From a bacterium (GTDB lineage Bacteria > Planctomycetota > UBA1135 > UBA2386): a stretch of DNA of 64,000 bases. The DNA is taken from assembly GCA_024743115.1 (NCBI GenBank), contig JANSXC010000003.1, positions 372,001 through 436,000 of the forward strand. Reading direction: 5' to 3'. The notes beneath the pieces are model-generated. The model did not search any database. It was not told the DNA's origin and was given only the letters and a program-made list of their open reading frames with translations. Of the stretch, positions 33,449 through 42,756 are shown one piece after another. Each line of letters begins with the position of its first letter. Position 1 is the first letter of the stretch. The translations under genes and the position numbers were made by a program.

Positions 33449-34438
33449 CTAGAGCGCGCGTTCGGCTGATGTTCGCCACGACGGATACAGATCCGCGACA
33501 CGAACGCCTTCGGCATCCGCTTCGAAGCCGAGCAACACGCGGTGCCGCAATGCCGGCATGGCACACGCGTCGATGTCCTCGCGTTCGATGGCGGGACGAC
33601 CGGCGAGCAGGGCGCGCGCTTTGGCGCCCAGCACGATGGCTTGACCAGCGCGTGCACTCGCGCCGTAACGCACGAATCGCCGGGTGCGTTCATCCGAACT
33701 TTCCGCTTCGGGATGCGTCGCGAGGATCAGGTGGGCGACGTATTGCAGTAGATGCGAGCCGCACAGCACCTGCCGGACGATGCCCTGGAGTTCGACGAGT
33801 TCGGCGGCGCTGAGGTGTTCCTCGAGCTCGGCCTGACCGCCGCCCGTGGTCGACTCGAGGATGCGGACCATCGCGTCGACCGGCGGGGTCGCGACGTCGA
33901 GCCGGAACAGGAAGCGGTCGAGCTGGGCTTCGGGCAGCGGGAACGTGCCTTCGAGCTCGATCGGGTTCTGCGTCGCGATGACGTGGAACGGTGCCGGCAG
34001 CGCATGAGTCGTGCCGGCGACGGTCACCGAGTGCTCCTGCATCGCCTCGAGCAGCGCGGACTGCGTCTTGGGTGTCGCCCGGTTGATTTCGTCCGCCAGC
34101 ACGAGGCCGGCGAACACGGGGCCGCGCTGGAACCGGAACTCGCGGCGACCGTCCTGCTCGTCGAGCACCTGGGTGCCCGTGATGTCCGTCGGCATCAGAT
34201 CGGGCGTGCACTGCACGCGGGAGTGTTCGAGGCCCAGGCCGCGCGCCAGCGTCCGCACGAGCAGCGTCTTGCCGAGGCCGGGCAGGCCTTCGAGCAGCAC
34301 GTGCCCACCCGCCAGCAGGCCGACGAGCAGATCGTCGATCAGGGCGTCCTGGCCGATGATCCGCTGTTTCAGTTCGACCGCGAGGGTCTGGACCTTGGTC
34401 GTGAGTGTCGTGGCGCGCTGCCTCGGGTCTTGGGGCAT
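33449..34438 (-). CDS. MoxR-type AAA+ ATPase
   Basis: A 329-residue MoxR ATPase. It has Walker A GHVLLEGLPGLGKTLLVR, Walker B GLVLADEINRATPKTQ, sensor 1 VIATQNPIELEGTFPLPEAQLDRF and the C-terminal lid domain with VRYGASARAGQAIVLGAKARAL. MoxR proteins act as chaperones, often with DUF58 and von Willebrand A proteins encoded next door; none is present here. It begins directly after the stop of the CysK-like gene with no gap, so the two are co-transcribed. Confidence 0.9.
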   Translation of the reverse strand: MPQDPRQRATTLTTKVQTLAVELKQRIIGQDALIDDLLVGLLAGGHVLLEGLPGLGKTLLVRTLARGLGLEHSRVQCTPDLMPTDITGTQVLDEQDGRREFRFQRGPVFAGLVLADEINRATPKTQSALLEAMQEHSVTVAGTTHALPAPFHVIATQNPIELEGTFPLPEAQLDRFLFRLDVATPPVDAMVRILESTTGGGQAELEEHLSAAELVELQGIVRQVLCGSHLLQYVAHLILATHPEAESSDERTRRFVRYGASARAGQAIVLGAKARALLAGRPAIEREDIDACAMPALRHRVLLGFEADAEGVRVADLYPSWRTSAERAL

Positions 34439-35362
34439 TCAGATGCCTCGCCGCATGGACTTGTGTTCGAGATACCGTTCGGCGCGGTCCGGCAACACCG
34501 CGACGACCGTGCGGCCATGGTTGGCGGGCCGGCGCGCCACGGCGACCGCCGCCTGGACCACCGCGCCGCTGGCCGGCCCGAGCAGCAGTCCCTCGGTGCG
34601 CGCCAGGGCGCGCACGCCTTCGGATGCTTCGGCGTCGGCGATGCGGGCGATCTCGGCGAGGTCACCGGGCGCGAGGATATCGGGAAGGAAGCCCGCACCG
34701 AGCCCCGGAATGTCGTGATGTCCCGGATCTCCGCCACTGAGCACCGGGCTGGCCGCGGGTTCGACGCCGACCACGGCCACGTCGCGGTCCTGGAAGTACG
34801 CGGCGCACCCGGCCGCGGTGCCGCCCGTGCCGACCGGCACGACGACGAAATCGACGAGTCCGTCGGTGTCCTGCCAGATCTCGCGCGCCGTGCCTTCCTG
34901 ATGGGCGTCGGCGTTGGCACGATTGGTGAACGCCTGCAGGCAGACGCCTCCGTCCGTGTGTTTCGCGATCTGCTCGGCGCGTCGCATCGCGCCGCGCATG
35001 CCGTCGTTCGCGGGCGTGGTCTCGATCTTCGCGCCGAACGCTCGCAGCATCGCGAGCCGACTCTCGGGCTGAAACTCCGGCATCGTGAGCACGACCTGGT
35101 AGCCGAGCCGGCTGCCGATCATCGCGATCGCGAGTCCGAGATCGCCGCTGCTGCATTCGACGATCGTGCCGCCGGGCGGCAGGTAACCGCGATCCTCGGC
35201 GCTGCGAATCATTGCGAGCGCGGCGCGGTCCTTGTTGCTACCGGACGGATTGTATGCCTCGAGCTTGCCGAGCAGGCGCACGCCGGGGGGCGCGAGGGCC
35301 TGCAATTCGACGAGCGGTGTGTGACCGACGAGCCAGGCCACATCCCTCGCGATTCGTGCCAT
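34439..35362 (-). CDS. Cysteine synthase-like PLP enzyme
   Basis: A 307-residue fold-type II PLP enzyme of the O-acetylserine sulfhydrylase/cystathionine beta-synthase family. GHTPLVELQ is followed by the PLP Lys44 in NPSGSNKDRAA, phosphate-binding PVGTGGTAAGCAAYF, and GLGAGFLPDIL. The substrate loop reads SSGDLGLAIA where typical enzymes have TSGNTGIALA, so three of the key positions differ and the substrate may not be O-acetylserine. The ATG at 35362 has TACGCT 6 nt upstream and no Shine-Dalgarno sequence. moxR follows immediately. Confidence 0.78.
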   Translation of the reverse strand: MARIARDVAWLVGHTPLVELQALAPPGVRLLGKLEAYNPSGSNKDRAALAMIRSAEDRGYLPPGGTIVECSSGDLGLAIAMIGSRLGYQVVLTMPEFQPESRLAMLRAFGAKIETTPANDGMRGAMRRAEQIAKHTDGGVCLQAFTNRANADAHQEGTAREIWQDTDGLVDFVVVPVGTGGTAAGCAAYFQDRDVAVVGVEPAASPVLSGGDPGHHDIPGLGAGFLPDILAPGDLAEIARIADAEASEGVRALARTEGLLLGPASGAVVQAAVAVARRPANHGRTVVAVLPDRAERYLEHKSMRRGI

Positions 35363-35368
35363 TCGGGA

Positions 35369-35374
35369 AGCGTA
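35369..35374 (-). promoter_or_regulatory. Putative -10 element of CysK-like gene
   Basis: TACGCT on the minus strand lies 6 nt before the ATG at 35362, in a divergent spacer of only 38 bp. Confidence 0.4.
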
Positions 35375-35400
35375 GCTTTGCACTGCGGGCAGGCCAGTCG

Positions 35401-36627
35401 ATGATGGGACGCATGCGGTGGACGATGTCGGTGTTGCTCGGGCTCGGAGCGTGTGCGGGCGTTTCACCGCGTCCGAACGACGCCACTGCGGAGTCGTTGC
35501 CGACCCGCACGTTTTCGGCCGACGAGCTGTCGCGACTCGCGGCGCTCGATGAGGTTCTCGTCGACCAGATCGATCGGCGGCGATACGAAGCCGCAGAACA
35601 GAGTGTGGCAGCCGCGCTCGAGCTCGACCCACGTTCCGCGCGTGCCCACGCGGTCCGGGCGATCCTGCGCCTCGAGCGCGCCAAGGAGCAGGAGCCGCCG
35701 GACCTGTTTTGGTTGAACAGCGGCGAGGCCGACACGGTGCTCGCCGAACAGCTGGCGCCGAAGGATCCGTTCGTGGCGCGGATGCGCGCGCAGTTCCTTG
35801 CGGGCTCCGGCCACGTGAGCGCTGCGGCGGCCGCGGCGGAGGCCGGTCTTGAGCGCGCCGAAGGCGCACCGCCCGACAAGCTCGCCGCGCTCTACGGCCT
35901 TGCGGGTACCTATCGCTACGAACTCGGCGAAGAACGCGCCGCGCTGCCGCTGCTCGAGTCCTTCGTCGAGCTGCGGCCCGACGATGCGACGGCGAGATTC
36001 CGTATCGGCAGCTGTCTGCTGCGCAAGTCCATGCTGCCCGTCGGGCCGGCCGACACCCGGCTGTCCGTCGCGCAGGCCGAGGCCGAGCGCGCCGCCCGCT
36101 CTTTCGAGAAGTGCGTCGAGATCGCGCCCGGCGACGAGGATGCCGCGCTCGCGGTCGGCGCCGCCTGGCTGCGCGCGTCCGAGCTTGCCGGTGACCGTGC
36201 CCGCGCGGCCGAGGATCAGGCCGCGGCGGGCGAGCTCGTCGCGCAGCAGGCGGCCCTGTTCGAACGCGCCGCCAATCAGTTCACCGCGGTCGCCGCGCGG
36301 TTCGAGCGCAGCGCCGAGGCGCAGTTCCGCATCGGCGTGATCGCGGAGATGCGCTCCGACCCGGCGGCTGCGGCTGCGGCCTACGAAGGCGCGCTCGTTC
36401 GCGACGCGAACCACCTCGGCAGCGTCCTCAATCTCGCCGCGATGCGCGTGGACTCCGACGCTGCGGCCAGCGCGGAGCTGCTGCGCCGTGCGCTCACGAT
36501 CGACCGCGAGCGCGGGGGGCTCAGCAAGAGCGAGCGTGAGCGGATCGAGAAGCACCTCGCGCCGGCGGGGTCCGAAGGCGTCGGTGGTGCCAGCGGCCCT
36601 GGCGGCTCCGGCGGCCGGCGTCCCTGA
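35401..36627 (+). CDS. TPR repeat lipoprotein
   Basis: A 408-residue predicted lipoprotein. The signal peptide ends in a lipobox (VLLGLGAC, lipidated Cys near residue 18). The mature part is almost all alpha-helical with several tetratricopeptide-type repeats (for example RYEAAEQSVAAALELDPRSA, EERAALPLLESFVELRPDDA and DPAAAAAAYEGALVRDANH). The C-terminus is a Gly/Ser-rich tail. Such proteins usually scaffold envelope complexes. Two ATGs occur at 35401 and 35404; the first is used. It converges with fabI. No specific partner is evident. Confidence 0.75.
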   Translation: MMGRMRWTMSVLLGLGACAGVSPRPNDATAESLPTRTFSADELSRLAALDEVLVDQIDRRRYEAAEQSVAAALELDPRSARAHAVRAILRLERAKEQEPPDLFWLNSGEADTVLAEQLAPKDPFVARMRAQFLAGSGHVSAAAAAAEAGLERAEGAPPDKLAALYGLAGTYRYELGEERAALPLLESFVELRPDDATARFRIGSCLLRKSMLPVGPADTRLSVAQAEAERAARSFEKCVEIAPGDEDAALAVGAAWLRASELAGDRARAAEDQAAAGELVAQQAALFERAANQFTAVAARFERSAEAQFRIGVIAEMRSDPAAAAAAYEGALVRDANHLGSVLNLAAMRVDSDAAASAELLRRALTIDRERGGLSKSERERIEKHLAPAGSEGVGGASGPGGSGGRRP

Positions 36628-36650
36628 GGGAGCGCCGGGCAGCAGCCTGA

Positions 36651-37424
36651 TCAGACACCCATGATGCTGTAGCCGGCATCGACGTACAGCACCTGCCCCG
36701 TCAGCCCCGAGCTCAGTTGCGACAGCAGGAACGCGGCGGTGTTGCCGACGTCGGCCTGGTCGACGTTGCGGCGCAGGGGCGACTTTTGGGCCATCGAATC
36801 GAGCAGCGAGCCGAAGTCGGAAACCCCCATCGCCGAGACGGTCTTGATCGGGCCGGCCGAGATCGCGTTGACCCGGATGCCGCGCGGGCCAAGGTCATTG
36901 GCGAGGTAGCGCGTGCTGCTCTCGAGCGCGGCCTTGGCGACGCCCATGACGTTGTAGTTCTGCACGACCTTCTCGGCGCCGTAGTAGCTCAGGCAGACGA
37001 CACCGGCGTCGCGGCCTTCCATCATCGGCGCGGCGGCCCGGCAGAGGCCGATCAGCGACCATGCGGAGACCTGCTGGGCGAGTGCGTAGCCGTCCCAGGA
37101 AGTGTCGACGAAATTGCCGCCGAGTTCTTCGCGCTTGGCGAAGGCGATCGAGTGCACGAGGCCGTCGAGGCCGTCGAACTCCTTGCCGATCGTTTCGAAG
37201 CAGCGCTCGATGTCGCCTTCGACAGTGACGTCGCACGGCGCGAGCACGGTGTCGCCCTCGAGGTCGCCCGCGAGCTTCTTGACCGCGTCGCCCATGCGCT
37301 CGTTCTGGTAGGTCAGTGCGATGCGGGCGCCTTCGCGGTTGAGGGCCTGGGCGATGCCCCACGCGATCGAGCGCTTGTTCGCGACTCCGAAGATGACGAC
37401 GTTCTTGCCGGACAACAGTGCCAT
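36651..37424 (-). CDS. fabI: Enoyl-ACP reductase (NADH)
   Basis: A 257-residue short-chain dehydrogenase-type FabI, the last reduction in each cycle of fatty-acid elongation. It has GKNVVIFGVANKRSIAWGIA (the long FabI cofactor loop), the catalytic Tyr-x6-Lys in NYNVMGVAKAALE, and GPRGIRVNAISAGPIKT. The length equals E. coli FabI. The frame is open upstream, but homology begins at the ATG at 37424, and TAGAGT lies 7 nt upstream of it. The enzyme is the known target of triclosan-type inhibitors. Confidence 0.94.
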   Translation of the reverse strand: MALLSGKNVVIFGVANKRSIAWGIAQALNREGARIALTYQNERMGDAVKKLAGDLEGDTVLAPCDVTVEGDIERCFETIGKEFDGLDGLVHSIAFAKREELGGNFVDTSWDGYALAQQVSAWSLIGLCRAAAPMMEGRDAGVVCLSYYGAEKVVQNYNVMGVAKAALESSTRYLANDLGPRGIRVNAISAGPIKTVSAMGVSDFGSLLDSMAQKSPLRRNVDQADVGNTAAFLLSQLSSGLTGQVLYVDAGYSIMGV

Positions 37425-37431
37425 GGCGGTC

Positions 37432-37437
37432 ACTCTA
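37432..37437 (-). promoter_or_regulatory. Putative -10 element of fabI
   Basis: TAGAGT on the minus strand lies 7 nt upstream of the fabI ATG, with no Shine-Dalgarno sequence in between. Confidence 0.4.
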
Positions 37438-37456
37438 CGGTCGCCGCCGCGCGCGA

Positions 37457-38548
37457 TCACGCTTCGGCCGAGCCCGGCGGGCGCGAACGTCGTCCTGGCC
37501 AGGTCGAGGCCTTGGCGAACGCCTTGCGGGCGGGGGTGGTCCACGGCGTCGCGTCCGTGAGCGGCAACCACTCGAGCCGGCCCGGGTCGCTGACCGTCGC
37601 GCCGTGGACGACGAACGTGATGCGGTGGTGCGTGATCGCGTGGCGGACGCGGGCGAGTTCGCCGGTGAGGGCGACCGTCGCGCCGTGGCGCTGCCGCAGG
37701 ATGCCGGGCAGGGCGTCGGTATCGGTGGTCACGAGAATCCCGGCGCCGGGTAGTTCGACCTGGCCGGCGTTCGGCTCATTCGCCGGGACGCGGTTGCCCA
37801 GCGCCCGCTCGCCGGTCTCGTCGCGGACGAGGATCGCATGCGAGGTGACGTCGATGTTCTGGCGCTTGGGCGGGCGGACCGGCAGCGCGGCCGTCGTGCC
37901 CTCGGCGTGCGCGACGCAGTCGCTGCCGATCGGGCAGTCGGCGCAGGCCGGGGAGGTCGGAGTGCAGACCATGGCGCCGAGTTCCATGAGCGCCTGGTTG
38001 AAGTCGCCGGCGCGGCGGTCGTCGAGCCATTCGACGACCTGCGCGCGGATCTGGCGCTGGGTCGCGGCCTGTTTGATGGGGCTGCCGATCCCGCGGTGAC
38101 GGGCGAGGACCCGTTCGACGTTGCCGTCGACGGCCGGTTCGGCGTGACCGAACGCGATCGAGGCCACCGCGCCGCGGGTGTACACACCGATCCCAGGCAA
38201 CCGGCCGAGTTCGTCCGGGTCGCTCGGCACCTCACCACCGTGCTCGCGCACCACGGCGCGGGCGCCCTCGCGCAACAGGCGGGCTCGGCGGTAGTAACCC
38301 AAGCCGCGCCAGGCCTGCATCAGATCGTCATCGCTCGCTCCGGCGAACTCGGCCGGGGTCGGAAAGCGCGCAACGAACCGTTCGTAGGCGGCGCGGACCG
38401 CCTCGACGCGGGTCTGCTGCAGCATGACCTCGCTGACCCAGATCGCCCAGGCGTCCGTTCGCCGGCGCCACGGCAGATCGCGGCGATTGGCGTCGAACCA
38501 GGCGAGGAGGCGGGGCGCGATCGATGTCCCCATCCGATCAGGCGCCAT
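37457..38548 (-). CDS. mutY: A/G-specific adenine glycosylase
   Basis: A 363-residue MutY that removes adenine opposite 8-oxoguanine. It has the catalytic Glu in WVSEVMLQQTRVEAV, a helix-hairpin-helix LPGIGVYTRGA, the catalytic Asp in AVDGNVERVLAR, and four cysteines in the C-x6-C-x2-C-x5-C spacing (starting CTPTSPACADCP) for the [4Fe-4S] cluster. The C-terminal NUDIX-like 8-oxoG recognition domain is shorter and less conserved than in E. coli. Two starts are possible, 38548 or 38533. It lies 35 bp downstream of the CinA-like gene and probably shares its transcript. Confidence 0.93.
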   Translation of the reverse strand: MAPDRMGTSIAPRLLAWFDANRRDLPWRRRTDAWAIWVSEVMLQQTRVEAVRAAYERFVARFPTPAEFAGASDDDLMQAWRGLGYYRRARLLREGARAVVREHGGEVPSDPDELGRLPGIGVYTRGAVASIAFGHAEPAVDGNVERVLARHRGIGSPIKQAATQRQIRAQVVEWLDDRRAGDFNQALMELGAMVCTPTSPACADCPIGSDCVAHAEGTTAALPVRPPKRQNIDVTSHAILVRDETGERALGNRVPANEPNAGQVELPGAGILVTTDTDALPGILRQRHGATVALTGELARVRHAITHHRITFVVHGATVSDPGRLEWLPLTDATPWTTPARKAFAKASTWPGRRSRPPGSAEA

Positions 38549-38583
38549 CCGATCAAGTGGTTGCGAACCGGGGCGTCGGGCGA

Positions 38584-39417
38584 TCAGTCGCCGATCGCGC
38601 TGGCGTCGGTCGGCCGCGACTGCAGCTCGAGCCCGAGGCGGTCGCGGAGGTCCTGTTCGGCCTGATCCAGCAGGTCGTTGAGGTGGACCGCATTCTCGCT
38701 CTCGGACACGAGTGAGATCCGGATCGTCCGGGTCCGGTCGGCGCCCTGCACGCGGGTGCGGACGCTGACCATGGGGTGGCGCTTGGCGATATCGCTCAGC
38801 GCGCGGCTGATCGAGGACTCGTCCTGGCCGTGGTAGTCGACCTGGCGCTCACCGCGGACCGTATCGGGGCCTTCGGCGCTCATCACCGGCATCACGTCGA
38901 CCGTAAAGAACCGCTGCATTTCGGCCGGAACGCCCGGCAGCAGGAAGACCGTGGTCTCCTCGAGCCGCAGCTGGACCGCGGGCGCGGTGCCCACCGTGTT
39001 CTGGTAGCACGTCGAGCCCGTCGGGACCCAGGCCATGCCGCGGCGCGAGTCGTTGAGTTCGGGGTTGTCGATGATGTCCCGGGCGTGGAGCCGCTTGTAG
39101 GAGCTCTCGATGAACTCCAGGGCCTGCGGGTCGTCCGCGAGCTCGAGACCGGCGGCCTTGGCGAGGCAGCCGCGCGAGTTGTCGTCCCAGTTGGGCCCCA
39201 TGCCGCCCGTCATGAGCACGAACGTCGGTCGCTCGGAAATCGCCCACTTGAGCGCCGAGACCATTTCGGCCTCCACGCGGTCCACGACCTGGATGGTGCG
39301 GACGCGGTAGCCGATGTCGTCGAGACGGTTGGCGATGAACGCCGCGTTACGGTCGACGACCGATCCTTCGAGGATTTCGCGGGAAACCACGATGATGATG
39401 ACGCTCTTGTCGAACAT
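38584..39417 (-). CDS. CinA/MoaB-like molybdopterin-binding domain protein
   Basis: A 277-residue protein with a single MoCF_biosynth (MoaB/MogA/CinA N-terminal) domain over about residues 1-170: VVSREILEGSVVDRNAAFIANRL, then FVLMTGGMGPNWDDNSRGCLAKA (the conserved GG-x-GP...D), and FLLPGVPAEMQRFF. The ~100-residue C-terminal part fits the middle domain of CinA, but the nicotinamide deamidase domain is absent. A Shine-Dalgarno sequence (AGGAG) precedes the ATG at 39417. Stand-alone proteins of this type are annotated as competence/damage-inducible or ADP-ribose pyrophosphatase-like; the activity here is not certain. Confidence 0.8.
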   Translation of the reverse strand: MFDKSVIIIVVSREILEGSVVDRNAAFIANRLDDIGYRVRTIQVVDRVEAEMVSALKWAISERPTFVLMTGGMGPNWDDNSRGCLAKAAGLELADDPQALEFIESSYKRLHARDIIDNPELNDSRRGMAWVPTGSTCYQNTVGTAPAVQLRLEETTVFLLPGVPAEMQRFFTVDVMPVMSAEGPDTVRGERQVDYHGQDESSISRALSDIAKRHPMVSVRTRVQGADRTRTIRISLVSESENAVHLNDLLDQAEQDLRDRLGLELQSRPTDASAIGD

Positions 39418-39753
39418 GGCAGGACTCCTGGGGTTTGGAGGACTGGGTTGATGAGTTGCCGGAGCTGGCAGACTGCCGGCGCCGGGGCTGTTGCCGGCCT
39501 GGCTACCGGCCGGGGCCGCCGGCCGGGACCGCGATCGGGTCGCCGGGTCGGTTCGACCCATGGCCGGGGTTTTGGGGCCGGGGGCGCGGTGCCGCCTCCT
39601 GGGTCGGATCCGCAACGTTCATGCTAGCGGAACCGCGTTGTTGAAGGTCCATCGTGGGTGGGGAAGAATGTCTTTTCTGGCGACATTCTCCGCAGCGAAC
39701 TCGCCGAGCCGCGACATCGAGCCGGCAGCCAACCCTTTGACCGGGCCCCGTAT
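39418..39753. other. Intergenic region between CinA-like gene and gyrA
   Basis: A 336-bp spacer between divergent genes with no convincing reading frame. The left part (39480-39600) is a run of overlapping CCGG/GCCGGC dyads with very high GC. The right part is more AT-rich, carries the 8-bp dyad at 39665-39689, and should hold the gyrA promoter, which I could not place with confidence. Confidence 0.5.
39665..39689. promoter_or_regulatory. 8-bp dyad in gyrA upstream region
   Basis: AGAATGTC (39665-39672) and GACATTCT (39682-39689) are perfect inverted repeats separated by 9 bp, 64 bp upstream of the gyrA ATG. It may be an operator for a dimeric regulator or a 5' leader hairpin. It stands out because it is much less GC-rich than its surroundings. 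Confidence 0.4.
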
Positions 39754-42255
39754 ATGACCGACACGACCCCGCCTGACGGCGGCCGCATCACCGATCTCTT
39801 GCTCGAGCAGGAGATGCGGGAGAGCTACCTCAATTACTCGATGAGCGTGATCCTGAGTCGCGCTCTGCCCGATGCGCGGGACGGTCTCAAGCCTTCGCAG
39901 CGGCGCGTGCTCGTCGCGATGAACGACCTCAACCTGGGGCCGCGCGGCAAGCACCGCAAGTGCGCGAAGATCGCGGGCGACACCTCGGGTAACTATCACC
40001 CGCACGGCGAGTCGGTCGTCTACCCGACGCTCGTCGGCATGGCGCAGCCGTTCACCACGCGCTACCCGCTCGTCGATTCCCAGGGCAACTTCGGCGCGAT
40101 CGACGGCAGTCCGCCGGCGGCGATGCGTTACACGGAGGCCAAGCTCGGCTGGCCGGCCGTGCACATGCTCGAAGACCTCGACAAGAAGACGGTCGACGAG
40201 GTGCCGAACTACGACGGCACGCGCACGCAGCCGGCGGTGTTGCCGGCCCGGTTCCCCAACCTGCTGTGCAACGGGTCGACCGGCATCGCGGTCGGTATGG
40301 CCGCGAGCCTCGCGCCGCACAACCTCAACGAGGTGGCCCAGGCGGTTGCGAAGCTGCTCGACAACCCGGACGTGACGCTCGACGAGTTGCTCGAGTTGGT
40401 GCCGGGGCCGGACTTCCCGACCGGCGGCATCATCATGGGCCGCGGCGGCATCCGCAACGCCTACGCGAGCGGCCGTGGTTCGGTCGTCTGCCGCGCCAGG
40501 CACCACGTCGAAGAGAAGCGCAACCGCAAGCTCCTCGTCTTCACGGAGGTGCCGTTCCAGGTCAAGACGACGACCATCCTCGAGCGCATCAAGACGTTGG
40601 TGAAGAACGGGCAGATCGACTCGATCTCCGACGTGAACGACGAGACCAACGATCGCGTCGGCCTGCGCCTCGTCGTCGAACTCAAGCGCGGCGTCGATGA
40701 CGAGCAGGTCACGCTCAACCAGCTGTTCAAGCTGTCGCCGCTGCAGAGCACGTTCTCGATCATCAACCTCGCGATCGTCGACAACCGGCCGCGCACCCTG
40801 AGCTTCAAGCAGATGCTCGAGTGCCACCGCGACCACCGCATCGAGGTGATCACGCGGCGCACGCGCTTCCTGCTCGAGCGCGCCGAGGCCCGGCTGCACA
40901 TCATCGAGGGCCTGCGCCTCGCGGTGCAGAACATCGACGAGGTCGTCGAGATCATCAAGACCTCGGCCAACGTCGACGAAGCCCGCCTGCGGCTCATCGA
41001 CCGCTTCTCGCTGTCGGATATCCAGGCGCGCGCGATCCTCGACATGCGACTCGCGCGGCTCACGGGCCTCGAGATCGAGAAGCTCGAGGAGGAGCACAAG
41101 GAGGTCACCGACAAGATCGCCTACTACAACACGATCCTCAATGACCGCGAAGTGCTGATCGGCCTGATCCGCAAGGACCTCGACGACATGGTCGCGCAGA
41201 TCGGCGACGCGCGCCGCACCGAGATCTCGGACGAAGAGGTCGGCAGCTTCATCGCCGAAGACCTCGTGCCGGAGGAGATGATGGCGGTGACCGTGACCCA
41301 CGGTGGCTACATCAAACGCACGGCGCTCGATCAGTACCGGACGCAAGGTCGCGGTGGCAAGGGCGTCAGCGGCGCGGAGACCAAGGAGGGCGACTTCCTG
41401 TGGAAACTCTTCGTCGCGTCGACGCACGACTACCTGCTGTTCTTCACCGATCGCGGTCGCTGCTACTGGCGCAAGGTCTATCAGCTGCCGAGCTTCGGCC
41501 GCACGGCGAAGGGGCGCTCGCTCGCCAACGTCGTCGAGACGCAAGACGGCGAGAAGATCACTGCGATCCTGCGCGTCGACGAGTTCGACGACGAGCGCTT
41601 CCTCGTGACGGCGACCAAGACCGGTCTGATCAAGAAGAGCAAACTGTCGCTCTACAGCCGGCCGCGCGCGGGCGGGATCATCGCGGTCGGTCTCAACGAA
41701 GGTGACGGCCTCGTCGGGGTCAGCCTCGTGAGTCCCGAGCAGCACATCGTGCTCGGCACGCAGAACGGCATGTCGATCCGGTTCTCCGAGAGCGACGCGC
41801 GCGCCATGGGCCGCAGCGCGGCTGGCGTCTGGGGCGTTCGCCTGTCGGACGGTGACGCGGTCTGCGCGATGGTCGTCATCGACGGCAGCGGCGAGCTGCT
41901 GACCATCTGCGAGAACGGCTACGGCAAACGCACCAAGGTCGAGGAGTACCGCGTCCAGTCGCGTGCCGGGAAGGGCATCATCGACATCCGCACCAACGAG
42001 CGGAACGGCAAGGTCGTCAACATGCTCGCCGTCTCGGACGACGACGAGGTCATGATGATCACCAAGGACGGGCAGATCGTTCGCACCAATGTGGATGGCA
42101 TCAGCGTCATTGGCCGCAACACGCAGGGCGTGCGCTGCATCTCGCTCAGGGGCGAAGACAAGCTCGTGTCCGTCGCGCGCATCCCGCGCGAAGAGGACGA
42201 GGAGGCGCAGCCGTCGGGCGATGGCGGCAGCAAGCCCGAGGGAGGGGCCGAGTAG
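39754..42255 (+). CDS. gyrA: DNA gyrase subunit A
   Basis: An 833-residue type IIA topoisomerase subunit. The N-terminal cleavage domain has [20 protein letters not shown], the quinolone-region helix (residues 82-91, [10 protein letters not shown]) and the catalytic Tyr126 in [11 protein letters not shown] coiled-coil gate follows. The C-terminal beta-pinwheel has the gyrase-specific GyrA box [11 protein letters not shown], which separates it from ParC. Ser87 (E. coli Ser83) is kept, but the position of E. coli Asp87 is Pro91 and Asp82 is Glu86. The frame extends upstream, but conservation and context support the ATG at 39754. It overlaps the YqeY gene by 1 nt. Confidence 0.93.
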   Translation: MTDTTPPDGGRITDLLLEQEMRESYLNYSMSVILSRALPDARDGLKPSQRRVLVAMNDLNLGPRGKHRKCAKIAGDTSGNYHPHGESVVYPTLVGMAQPFTTRYPLVDSQGNFGAIDGSPPAAMRYTEAKLGWPAVHMLEDLDKKTVDEVPNYDGTRTQPAVLPARFPNLLCNGSTGIAVGMAASLAPHNLNEVAQAVAKLLDNPDVTLDELLELVPGPDFPTGGIIMGRGGIRNAYASGRGSVVCRARHHVEEKRNRKLLVFTEVPFQVKTTTILERIKTLVKNGQIDSISDVNDETNDRVGLRLVVELKRGVDDEQVTLNQLFKLSPLQSTFSIINLAIVDNRPRTLSFKQMLECHRDHRIEVITRRTRFLLERAEARLHIIEGLRLAVQNIDEVVEIIKTSANVDEARLRLIDRFSLSDIQARAILDMRLARLTGLEIEKLEEEHKEVTDKIAYYNTILNDREVLIGLIRKDLDDMVAQIGDARRTEISDEEVGSFIAEDLVPEEMMAVTVTHGGYIKRTALDQYRTQGRGGKGVSGAETKEGDFLWKLFVASTHDYLLFFTDRGRCYWRKVYQLPSFGRTAKGRSLANVVETQDGEKITAILRVDEFDDERFLVTATKTGLIKKSKLSLYSRPRAGGIIAVGLNEGDGLVGVSLVSPEQHIVLGTQNGMSIRFSESDARAMGRSAAGVWGVRLSDGDAVCAMVVIDGSGELLTICENGYGKRTKVEEYRVQSRAGKGIIDIRTNERNGKVVNMLAVSDDDEVMMITKDGQIVRTNVDGISVIGRNTQGVRCISLRGEDKLVSVARIPREEDEEAQPSGDGGSKPEGGAE

Positions 42256-42695
42256 TGGCCGAGTACCTCGAACGACTCACGGCCGACATGAAGGCCGCGA
42301 TGAAGGCCGGTGAAAAGGATCGCCTCACCGTGATCCGCATGATCATCAGCGACATCAAGAAGAAGGCCGAGGCCGCGAGCGACGAGCTCGACGCCGAGGC
42401 CGAGCTGGCGGTGGTGCAGAAGGCGGTCAAGACCCGCGTCGAGACCGTCGCACAGGCGCGCGATGCCGGTCGCGACGAGATCGCCGACCGCGAGGAGCAG
42501 GAGATCGACGTCATCAAGGTCTACCTGCCGCAGCAGATGTCGGAGGACGAGGTCGCTGCCAAGGTCAAGGAGGTCGCGACCGAGATCGGCTACTCGGGCC
42601 CGAAGGACACCGGCCGCTTCATGAAGGAGTGGATGGCCCGCTACAAGGGCCAGGCCGACGGCAAGATGGTGCAGGCCGCGCTGCGGTCCTTGTGA
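42255..42695 (+). CDS. GatB/YqeY domain protein
   Basis: A 146-residue YqeY-family protein: an N-terminal helical segment (MKAAMKAGEKDRLTVIRMIISDIKK), QEIDVIKVYLPQQMSEDEV in the middle, and a C-terminal helical domain like the tRNA-binding tail of GatB (DTGRFMKEWMARYKGQADG). YqeY proteins are often encoded next to rpsU or dnaG and may bind tRNA, but no reaction is established. The GTG start shares its G with the gyrA stop (TAGTG), so expression is coupled to gyrase. Confidence 0.88.
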   Translation: MAEYLERLTADMKAAMKAGEKDRLTVIRMIISDIKKKAEAASDELDAEAELAVVQKAVKTRVETVAQARDAGRDEIADREEQEIDVIKVYLPQQMSEDEVAAKVKEVATEIGYSGPKDTGRFMKEWMARYKGQADGKMVQAALRSL

Positions 42696-42756
42696 CGAAT
42701 CGGTCGGTTCGATCGAATTCGCGAGTCCCGGCCCGGCGAGGCGGCGACCCGTAGGC

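Noticed and set aside
33752..35404. A 550-codon plus-strand frame antisense to moxR and the CysK-like gene
   Set aside because: It spans two well-supported minus-strand genes and its translation has no family features, so it is a GC-skew shadow.
39619..41745. A 708-codon open frame antisense to gyrA
   Set aside because: It is a mirror of the strongly conserved gyrA gene in a high-GC genome. The translation is Arg/Asp/Val-rich with no domain pattern.
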